Shown one piece after another: positions 43,951-51,600 of a stretch of DNA of 64,000 nucleotides. Position numbers and translations under genes: made by a program. Source of the DNA: Chloroflexi bacterium GWB2_49_20 (GTDB lineage Bacteria; Chloroflexota; Anaerolineae; Anaerolineales; Villigracilaceae); NCBI GenBank assembly GCA_001796335.1, contig MGMF01000025.1, positions 82,311 to 146,310 on the forward strand. Direction: 5' to 3'. Each line of letters starts with the position of its first letter. Within the stretch, counting starts at the first letter, position 1. The notes beneath the pieces were generated by a model. That model did not search any database and was not told the DNA's origin. It saw only the letters and a program-made list of their open reading frames with translations.

Positions 43951-44643
43951 ATGACTGATGAACTGAAAGCGATTCCTGATATGCCCGAAAAACCGATCCC
44001 TTCCAGGAACAAAAATGGTCTCAAAAGAGCCGGTGGAATACTGCTTGCCCTTTTGCTTTTATGCCTGCTGGCATACAGCCTGCGCACACCAATTCTGACC
44101 GGGCTGGCAAATTATTTGATCAGCAGCGACACGCCCCTGGAAAAAGCAGACCTGATCTTTGTGTTGAACGGGGATTACAACACCCGGCCTTTTTATGCCA
44201 GTGACTTGTACCAGCAGAGATTGGCTCCCTTGGTGATCATTGCCCAGGCGGAGAGTTCACCCGCTGAGTTGATGGGGCTGGTGGACAACCCGACCGATAT
44301 TGCGGTGGAGGTCATGCAGCGACTCGGTGTCCCGGTTGATAACCTGGTAGTCCTTAACAAAAACAAGCCGGTTACCAGCACATTTGATGAAGCCAGGGTA
44401 CTGCGCCAATACATTGTGACGCATGACGTCCAATCTGTCATCCTGGTCACATCGGCGTTTCATACACGCCGTGCCAGATGGATATTGGACAGTGAATTGA
44501 GCGGGCTGCCGGTTAGGCTTGAAGTTGGTGCGGCGCCGCATATTGGTTTCGATGCCAGCAACTGGTGGCAAAATGAAAATGGATTAATTAATTTGAACAA
44601 TGAATATATCAAGTTGTTCTTTTACTGGATCAAGTATAGATGA
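43951..44643 (+). CDS. YdcF-like DUF218 membrane-anchored protein
   Basis: A 230-residue protein. A basic cytoplasmic start (KPIPSRNKNGLKRAGG) leads into one membrane helix (about 30-47). The DUF218 domain follows (about 65-215): ADLIFVLNGDYNTRPFYASD opens the nucleotide-type fold, then LVIIAQAE. NKPVTSTFDEARVLRQYI and VILVTSAFHTRRARWIL are highly typical of the family. DUF218 proteins such as SanA and ElyC/YdcF are linked to cell-envelope maintenance. It is a single plus-strand gene between two minus-strand blocks. A short AT-rich upstream region contains accessory simple repeats. Confidence 0.88.
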   Translation: MTDELKAIPDMPEKPIPSRNKNGLKRAGGILLALLLLCLLAYSLRTPILTGLANYLISSDTPLEKADLIFVLNGDYNTRPFYASDLYQQRLAPLVIIAQAESSPAELMGLVDNPTDIAVEVMQRLGVPVDNLVVLNKNKPVTSTFDEARVLRQYIVTHDVQSVILVTSAFHTRRARWILDSELSGLPVRLEVGAAPHIGFDASNWWQNENGLINLNNEYIKLFFYWIKYR

Positions 44644-45055
44644 TCAAAACGGGGATTAATTTTAGAAGCAGCATCAAAAAACGCTCCTAAGGTTCGTTTT
44701 AAATTTCCTGACATTTTAGAAAAACCTTCGGGATGAAATTCTTGTTTCAATGATAGGGTACTTCGACGGATGATGAATAATCGCACGCGGATTACGCGGA
44801 TGATGCGGATTCTCACCAACATTTCTTATTGAGTTTCTATAAATGGCTCTAAAATGACTTCCTGCAGGTTCTCTCTGAAAGCAGTCTTGAATTTCGGTAA
44901 CATGCAGGATGGTGTGTAAATCAGGAGTGCAAATATCTCAGAAAAGCAATGAAGTGCATATTTTGCTGAACTTTTAGAAAGATCCGCGTAAACCTGTTTA
45001 ATCAGCGTTGTCCGCGTTCCATTTCCCGCATATTGAACAAATAGGCGGCTGGTGT
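44644..45055. other. Intergenic region with CCGCG simple repeats
   Basis: About 410 bases. ATTACGCGGATGATGCGGAT near 44790-44815 and GATCCGCGTAAACC near 44980-45000 belong to a widespread ATCCGCGTAA-type intergenic repeat, here in opposite orientations. No gene is apparent. Confidence 0.45.
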
Positions 45056-45817
45056 TTATTCAATGGCATCTTTTAGCTGGCGCACCTGCCGGCCAAAATC
45101 CGCCGTGTAGCGCATTTCTTCAATGCGCGGGCGGGGTAACTCCACATTCAAGCGCATCTTAATGCTGCCGGGACGCTGGGTCAACACCAGGACCTGATCC
45201 GAAAGGTACAGGGCTTCGCTGATCGAGTGTGTGACCATCAGGACAGTCTTCTGACGCACCTGCCATATGCGTAACAACTCGCTGCCCATTCGCTCACGTG
45301 TTAAGGCGTCCAACGAACCAAATGGTTCATCCAGTAGCAGGATGTCGGGATCGTGCACCAGGGCACGCGCAATGGCCACACGTTGAGCCATCCCGCCCGA
45401 AAGGTCGCGCGGCCAGGCGCGCTCAAAACCCTGCAGCCCGACCAGGTCGATCAATTCCTGCGCCCGGGGATAAGCGCTCTCACGATTCATGCCTTCCAGC
45501 TCCAACGGCAGGGTGATGTTGTCCAGCACTGTGCGCCAGGGCATCAGGTTGCTTTGCTGGAAAACAAACCCTATGCGCGGTATTCCACCGGCAAAATGGA
45601 CCAAGCCGCGCGTTGGCTTCAAAACACCTGCCAAGACACGCAGCAGGGTGCTCTTGCCGCTGCCGGATGGACCCAGGATGCACACAAACTGGCGCGGGGT
45701 GACCGAAAAAGAGACCCCCCGCAAAGCCCTCAGACCACCGTTCTCATTCGGGAAGGTGGCATCCAGGTCTTGCACGACCAGAACAGGGTCCAGTGTGTCG
45801 TCAGTCATTTTCTTCAA
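45056..45817 (-). CDS. ATP-binding protein of the riboflavin-type ABC importer
   Basis: A 253-residue ATPase of the nitrate/sulfonate/taurine subfamily (ThiZ/SsuB-like). The Walker A motif GPSGSGKSTLLRVLAG is at about 51-66. The Q loop is in FVFQQSNLMPWRTVLDNI. The signature is LSGGMAQRVAIARALVHDP, Walker B is LLLDEPFGSLDALTR, and the switch His is in MVTHSISEAL. It energises import through the permease at 46916. The start overlaps the binding-protein gene by four bases. It is the last gene of the FMN-riboswitch operon, which points to riboflavin or a precursor as cargo rather than taurine or thiamin intermediates. Confidence 0.9.
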   Translation of the reverse strand: MKKMTDDTLDPVLVVQDLDATFPNENGGLRALRGVSFSVTPRQFVCILGPSGSGKSTLLRVLAGVLKPTRGLVHFAGGIPRIGFVFQQSNLMPWRTVLDNITLPLELEGMNRESAYPRAQELIDLVGLQGFERAWPRDLSGGMAQRVAIARALVHDPDILLLDEPFGSLDALTRERMGSELLRIWQVRQKTVLMVTHSISEALYLSDQVLVLTQRPGSIKMRLNVELPRPRIEEMRYTADFGRQVRQLKDAIE

Positions 45818-46884
45818 GGCAGAAAATCATTGCTAAAGGCAGCGCTCAAATCCAGTGGTTGTTTCAGCCAGCCCATATTGAGCAGGACGTCCTGCATGTT
45901 CTGCCAGGCAGTTGGGTCGGAATAACCCAGTTGTTCTGCCTTCCAGAGTTCAATCGAGGCGGCAAGCACCTGTTTTTGGACAGCCTCGTCCGCCTGGGAC
46001 AGGTTTTCCACATATTTTTTGCTGATCTGGTAGGCTTCTTCCGGGTCATCGATAGTGTCCTGCAGTCCTTTAAGAGTGGCCTGTACCATGCTGCGCACCA
46101 GGGCGGGGTTTTCAGCAATGGTTTTCTCGTTGGTGATCAACCCATTGGAGGCCAACTGCACGTAATCAGCCACGCGCATTTCATTCACTTCGTAGCCCTG
46201 GGCGCGCAGTTGAACCGGCTCGTTGGCTGTGTAAACCGAGACGGCCAGGTCCCGACCAGCCGCCAACGATTCAACCTGGGTATATCCGATGGAATCCAGG
46301 GACACATCGCTCTCCTTTAACCCGGCGGCAAACAATAAGGCATTCAAGCCAACATAATTGGCTCCATACAGGCCCGGTAAACCGATCTTCTTGCCAGCCA
46401 GGTCTTGCGGTGTCTGGATGCCATCCGCGACCATTGAAACGACCGAAACCGGATATTGCTGGTACCAGGCCATGACATATACCACCGGCAAACCCTGGGC
46501 ACGCGCCAGGGGTACCTGCTCCCCCGAGACAATCGCAAACTGGATATCGCCGGCTCCCACCAGAGCCAATCCATCGGTCTCCTGGGCATAATCCAGCGTC
46601 ACATTCAACCCGGCCTGACGGTAATAGCCCTTGTCCAGGGCCGCGTACAACGGGGCAAACTGAATGTTGGGAATATATCCCATTGGCAGGCGGATATTCA
46701 CCAAGCTGGTTTCTGGTGTGGCGGTGGGTGTACCACCGCAGGCCGCCGCCAGTATGCTAATCACCACAAAAATTAACAGGGTTTTACTGCTTCTTGCATA
46801 TAGATTTGAATTTTTTGTTGTCATGTTTCTCGCATATGATGGAAATGTTGATCTGTTATTTTCGCAGAACTTTGTTATTTTCAT
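45814..46884 (-). CDS. ribY: Substrate-binding lipoprotein, NMT1/THI5-like (RibY-type)
   Basis: A 356-residue periplasmic-type binding protein tethered as a lipoprotein. The lipobox is ILAAACGG near residues 42-49. The N-region before it is long if translation starts at 46884, where AAAGGAG supports the ATG. A shorter form from 46824 would look more usual but has a weaker site. The mature domain begins with VNIRLPMGYIPNIQFAPLYA, typical of THI5/NMT1-like proteins. FAIVSGEQVPLARAQGLPVV and AGKKIGLPGLYGANYVGLNA follow. In Chloroflexus-type operons under an FMN riboswitch, such proteins have been described as riboflavin binders (RibY). The riboswitch upstream supports the same here. Confidence 0.85.
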   Translation of the reverse strand: MKITKFCENNRSTFPSYARNMTTKNSNLYARSSKTLLIFVVISILAAACGGTPTATPETSLVNIRLPMGYIPNIQFAPLYAALDKGYYRQAGLNVTLDYAQETDGLALVGAGDIQFAIVSGEQVPLARAQGLPVVYVMAWYQQYPVSVVSMVADGIQTPQDLAGKKIGLPGLYGANYVGLNALLFAAGLKESDVSLDSIGYTQVESLAAGRDLAVSVYTANEPVQLRAQGYEVNEMRVADYVQLASNGLITNEKTIAENPALVRSMVQATLKGLQDTIDDPEEAYQISKKYVENLSQADEAVQKQVLAASIELWKAEQLGYSDPTAWQNMQDVLLNMGWLKQPLDLSAAFSNDFLP

Positions 46885-46915
46885 TTTACAACTCCTTTAC
46901 AACTCCAATAAAGAA

Positions 46916-47707
46916 TCATTCACGCCACTCCTGCCAGGCCAGCAAGCGATGTTCAAAAAAAGACACCAGGCTGTAGAGAGCCAGCGCCAGGGCAACCAGG
47001 GTGAAAACGGCTACAAAAACCAGGGCGGTATCATACTGACCGCGCCCGACGTTGATGAGAAAACCCAGCCCCCGGTTCGCTCCGACCAGCTCACCCACCA
47101 CCGCACCGATCACCGACAAAGTGGCTCCGATGCGCAAGCCCCCCAGCAAAATGGGCAGGGAAGCTGGCAGCTCCAACAGGCGCAAGGTTTGCCATCGCGT
47201 GGCGCGCAGCGAGCCCATCAGGGCGTGCAAAGAGCGGGGAACTGCGCGCACTCCCACCACCGTATTGACCAGCACCGGGAAGAAGACGATCAGGGCACAG
47301 ATCAACACCTTGGAGAACATGCCCGGGCCAAACCAGATCACCATCAGAGGGGCAATGGCCACGATTGGAATGGCCTGCATGGCCACCAGATAGGGAGACA
47401 GCAATCGCTCAAACAGGCGCGACTTGGCCAGCAGGTAACCCAGTGCAGTGGCAGACAACGTGCCTGCCAGCAATCCCAGGCTGATCTCTTCCAGGGTCAC
47501 CACGGTGTGCACCAGGAGGCTGCCATCCTGTAGTGCAAGGATAAATCTATTCAACACCATTCCCGGAGAAGGCAGGATAAAGGCCGGCAAACCCGAAAAA
47601 CGGCTGACCAGCCACCAGGCAGCCAATCCGGTCGCCAGTGAGGCCAGTGCTGTCCATGGATAGTGGGGGGGTGCCGGGGTGGATTTTTGGGTTTTGGGCA
47701 ATTGCAT
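46916..47707 (-). CDS. ribX: Permease of the riboflavin-type ABC importer (RibX-type)
   Basis: A 263-residue inner-membrane permease of the ThiX/SsuC family with six helices. The EAA-loop motif VVGVRAVPRSLHALMGSLRA (about 155-174) contacts the ATPase. Other family features are LAGTLSATALGYLLAKSRLF and AIPIVAIAPLMVIWFGPGM. I start at the ATG at 47707: the upstream TTG at 47716 is directly abutted by its AGG, whereas AGG is well spaced from 47707. It is the first gene after the FMN riboswitch and its terminator. The binding-protein gene follows after 31 bases. Confidence 0.88.
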   Translation of the reverse strand: MQLPKTQKSTPAPPHYPWTALASLATGLAAWWLVSRFSGLPAFILPSPGMVLNRFILALQDGSLLVHTVVTLEEISLGLLAGTLSATALGYLLAKSRLFERLLSPYLVAMQAIPIVAIAPLMVIWFGPGMFSKVLICALIVFFPVLVNTVVGVRAVPRSLHALMGSLRATRWQTLRLLELPASLPILLGGLRIGATLSVIGAVVGELVGANRGLGFLINVGRGQYDTALVFVAVFTLVALALALYSLVSFFEHRLLAWQEWRE

Positions 47708-47777
47708 ATTTCTCAACCTGTCATCTGTCGGCTGCGATAAAGATGCAACCAGGAGAATTTGGGCGCTGGATGGTTTA

Positions 47778-47814
47778 AAACCCTACGCCCCGCACAATAT
47801 TCCTGCGGGGCGTA
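47778..47814 (-). terminator. Intrinsic terminator of the FMN riboswitch expression platform
   Basis: On the minus strand TACGCCCCGCA (47814-47804) pairs perfectly with TGCGGGGCGTA (47794-47784) over a nine-base loop. It is followed by GGGTTTTAAA. Its place between the aptamer and ribX indicates attenuation when FMN is bound. Confidence 0.8.
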
Positions 47815-47880
47815 CAAGCACAGCCTGTTGAAAACCTGGCAGCCATACGACAAGCCAGGCTGACAACAAGCCAGCCTCAA

Positions 47881-48004
47881 CCTTCTTTCATCCGGACTGT
47901 AACCGTCGGCTGCGGAATTTCATCGCATCCTGTATGCTCGTTGATAACGGGCATACTCGTGGGCTTTAACCACCGATCGGGAATTTCACCCTGCCCCGAA
48001 GGCT
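47881..48004 (-). promoter_or_regulatory. FMN riboswitch (RFN element)
   Basis: The minus strand reads, in order, CTTCGGGGCAGGGTGAAATT, CCGATCGGTGG, AAGCCCACGA, a variable stem (TATGCCCGTT...), GATGAAATTCCGCAGCCGAC, and GTCCGGATGAAAGAAGG. These are the conserved RFN blocks, and the outer P1 stem CCTTC/GAAGG closes the aptamer. FMN binding normally shuts off riboflavin synthesis or uptake genes. Here the terminator at 47784-47814 lies between it and the ABC importer genes, so uptake should be repressed when flavin is plentiful. Confidence 0.95.
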
Positions 48005-48095
48005 ATTACATATTTGATTACCATGATCTCAATAAACCGGGGGGTATCCCCTACTTATTGAGAAGATACTATATTTGATTCTATTATACTGCCAA

Positions 48096-48284
48096 TTATG
48101 CTTTTTCGATGCACTCCACCGGGCAGACGGAGACGCACTGGGGTGAATCGTGGTGACCGACACATTCAACACAAGTGGCGGCATCAATGATATAGATGGT
48201 GTCGCCTTCGGTGATGGATTCGGTCGGGCATTCCGGCAGGCATGCGCCACAGGAAATGCACTCATCGGTGATTTTCATTGCCAT
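48096..48284 (-). CDS. Ferredoxin, 2[4Fe-4S] type
   Basis: A 62-residue electron carrier. The first cluster motif is CISCGACLPECP (about 9-20). The second is CVECVGHHDSPQCVSVCP (about 38-55), with the eight-residue insertion CxxCx8CxxxCP typical of the YfhL/Chromatium-type low-potential ferredoxins. A GAGC-type ribosome-binding site lies upstream. Partners are not encoded nearby, so it is probably a general donor. The riboswitch leader begins about 90 bases downstream on the same strand. Read-through into the flavin importer is possible but not shown. Confidence 0.93.
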   Translation of the reverse strand: MAMKITDECISCGACLPECPTESITEGDTIYIIDAATCVECVGHHDSPQCVSVCPVECIEKA

Positions 48285-48635
48285 TTTTATAGCTCCTGTT
48301 GATAATATTTACGATTCAGTCCACAGGCTTGGTGCTGGACAATGCATCCATCCACGCAGAAACTCAGCAGACTTTATCGCGTATGCTTGTTTAAAATATC
48401 TTATGCGCCAGATAACGTCAACTGACAAACGTCGTCCATTTTCCAGTTTTTGTCATTCTCTGACGCAAGAATATCGTCCCGCCGAAGATACCCGCCGGTC
48501 GCACAGCATCCCCCCGCAGGACTCCGAAGGAGGCCGGAGAAGGTTTCTTTAAGGGGTAAGGGTGAAGGTTTTTCTCAAGATTCCGGATCTTATAACGCGA
48601 ACCTTTGAGAGGTTGTACAGGTCTGTCGTTTCCTG
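48285..48635. other. Intergenic region upstream of the ferredoxin gene
   Basis: About 350 bases. The first 130 should contain the ferredoxin promoter, though no consensus pair stands out. The remainder includes a GGAGG/CCTCC-rich stretch (CCGCAGGACTCCGAAGGAGG) similar to 24780-24800. No gene is seen. Confidence 0.45.
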
Positions 48636-51600
48636 TCATCCTCCCGGCAGCAAATAATCCGGACCAATCATGGCCAGAAAGGTCTTCACAACCTGTGGGT
48701 CGAAATGTGAACCTTCCTGCTCTTGAATGTATTTCAGGGCTTTTTCGGCTGTCCAGGCCTCGCGATAAGGCCGGTCAGAGGTGAGTGCATCCCAAACATC
48801 CACTATGGCAAAGATGCGTGCTGATAAGGGGATCTGCTCACCTTTCAGGCCGCGTGGGTAACCACTGCCATCCCATTTTTCATGGTGACAGTAGGGAATA
48901 TCCAGTGCATTGCGCAGATATCCAATCGGTGCCAGCATTTCGTAAGCAAGCACAGGGTGCTTGCGCATGACCGCCCATTCATCTTCACTTAACGAGCCGG
49001 GTTTTAATAGAATACTATCCGGGACGCCCATTTTGCCGATATCGTGCAGCAGGGATCCCCAACGCAAATACATGATCTCCTGGTCGCGCACCCCCATCCT
49101 GGCAGCCAATTGCATGGTAATTGCCGCCACCCGGCGGGTATGACCCTCGGTTTCGTTATCGCGCAATTCAAGAGCAGTTGCCCAACCTGCCAGCGTGCTG
49201 TCATACGCCATGGACAGGTCGGCATTGGAGCGCTCCAGGTGGTTGAAGAGCAGAACGTTATCAATGGCGATGGCAGCCTGACCCGCCAGGGTCTCCAGGA
49301 AATCAAGCCATTCCTGGTCAACCGGGATTGGCTGGCGGTTGAACACCTCCAACACACCCTGGATGTGCCCCTTGGCCATCAACGGCACCCCCCAATAGGA
49401 GACAAACCCCTCACTGGCCAGAGAAGTGGACTTTTCCAACCCACTTGGATCTTTTTGAAGATCGGGGACATGGATTGTGCGACGTTCCAGGGCAGCCCGA
49501 CCGGCATAACCTTCACCCACTCTCAAATTGGTAAATTTGAGCGCCTGGCTGCGAAAACCGCGCCCGCAGGTGTATTTAAGACTGGAATCAGCCTGGTCAA
49601 ATACCAGGATATCCGCGGCATCAACCTCCAAATGAGTGGTAACCTGCTCCAGAAGGATGTTTAGTGTGAGGATCAGGTCAAAACTGGCTGAGATGGCCAT
49701 ATCCACCCGGCGTAGTGAACCCATGCGTGTCAGGCTGCGATTAATGCCCTCAAACAGGTGCACATTATCCAAGGCAGCCGACGCCAGGCGCGCCAGCAAC
49801 TGGTAGGCATTGATCTCGGCTTCAGATGGGTGACGAGGCTTTAAACTGCTGAGGGTGATCACTCCCGCCACGCGTCCATCCAAAGTCAAGGGAAAGGCAA
49901 AGAAAGCCTGAATACCCGGGTGCACCAGCACTTTGCGCAGAGCAGGCATATCACGATCTATGTCTGAAACAATGATCGAATCTCCACTTTGGAAGGCCTG
50001 TGCTGCTTCCGGCAGGAACTCCAGAGGGATCTTCAAATCCGTGGGGGTATTGGCGGGCAACCCGGTCTGTGCCACCAGGATGATCTCATTGGTTGCTTCA
50101 TCCAGGAACATTACGGTGGCCACCGGGCTGTTGGAAATCGAAGCCGCCCGACGCACCAGAGTATCCAGCAACTCCCGTTCGGTGTGCAAGCCGGTCAACT
50201 CGGCACTTAAACTCTGCAGTTCAAACAGGCGGTGGGAACGGCGCTGTTCGGCTTTATACAAAACTGCCAGTTCTGATTCGGCTGCTTTACGTTTGACCGC
50301 CAATGCCACCTGCCCGGCAATCGAATTCAAGATTCCCAAATCGTGTTCCGAATAACGGTCTTCAGTCTCATAATCTTGAACCACCATCACACCGATGGTT
50401 TCATTGAAAGCGATCAACGGTACACCCAGCCAGGAGGGTGAGTTGGAACCCACAAGTTCCACTTTGCCCTGTAAAATCAGTTTGTCGAAGGAGTCTTGAT
50501 TGGACAAGAGTGGTTGTCCGCTGCGGAAGACATACGCGCTAAGGCTCTTGTCCAGCACAGCCGGGGACGGCGGCAGATCATACTTATCCATAAAGTAGAC
50601 TGCTTCAAACAAACCCGTATCCTTGTTCTTGAGCATGATGAAGAAATTCTCAGCGTACATCATTTTCGAAATCACTTGATGGACAAGCTTAAGATATTCT
50701 TTCAAGTCATCTGTGACTGCCAGCCCTTGCATAACCTCCAGTAATACCTGGCGCTCGATTTCACCCTGTTTGCGTTGGGTGATATCCGTCAGCGTGCCTT
50801 CAAAATAGAGTACCTCTCCATTTTCAGAGCGGACAGACCGGGAATTCTCCAGGACAACCAGGGTTCTACCCTGTTTGTTCCTCATTTGGATTTCCAGGTT
50901 TTGTACCACCCCGTATTTATCCATCTCGTCAAGGAATAATTTCCGACCCTGTTTATTTGCATAGATTTGACGAGAGCTCTCTTTCATTAAATCAGCTTCG
51001 GAGGTATAGCCCAACATATTTACCATTGCCTGGTTGGCTGCCAAAATCTGGCCATCAAGCGTTGTCCGGTAAACGCCATCCAGCACGTTATCGAAGAGTG
51101 AACGATATTTGAACTCTGATTCAAGAATATGTTTTTCTGTCTGTATGCGTTCAGTTATGTCTATATCCGCACCCCGATAACCCATAAGATTGCCAGATGA
51201 GTCAAAGACCGGCGTACCATTCGTTTCCAGGATGACTATATGCCCGTCCTTGTGTATATTTGGATTGACAAAGCCTTTAAAAGATTCTTTTCTGCCCAAA
51301 GCCGCAAAAGCCGCTTCCTTCAAAGAGGTGCGAACATCGGGCGCAAAGAAATCATAGAAATGTTTTTTCCCCACAATTTCTTCCAGAGAATAGCCTAGTT
51401 TCTTCTCAACAAGAGGGCTTGAATAGGTATATAAGCCTTGCAAATCAACTTCCCAAATCCACTCGCCTGCATTTTCAGCAACCTGTTTGAAACGTTCTTC
51501 GCTTGCACCTAGCGCCTCCTCCGCCCGCTTTCGTTCGGTCACATCACGAAAGCTCCATACCCGTCCGACAATGGCTTCGCCCTGGTACTGCGGCCGGGAA

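Noticed and set aside
46664..47533. Plus-strand 289-codon open frame
   Set aside because: It lies antisense to ribX and the start of ribY, is rich in Gln/His as expected from an antisense frame, and has no recognisable domain.
47881..48004. TPP riboswitch, suggested by the THI5/NMT1-like transporter genes
   Set aside because: The conserved blocks (GTGAAATTCCG, GCCGAC, GTCCGGATGAAAGAAGG) are those of the FMN element, and no TPP CTGAGA signature is present.
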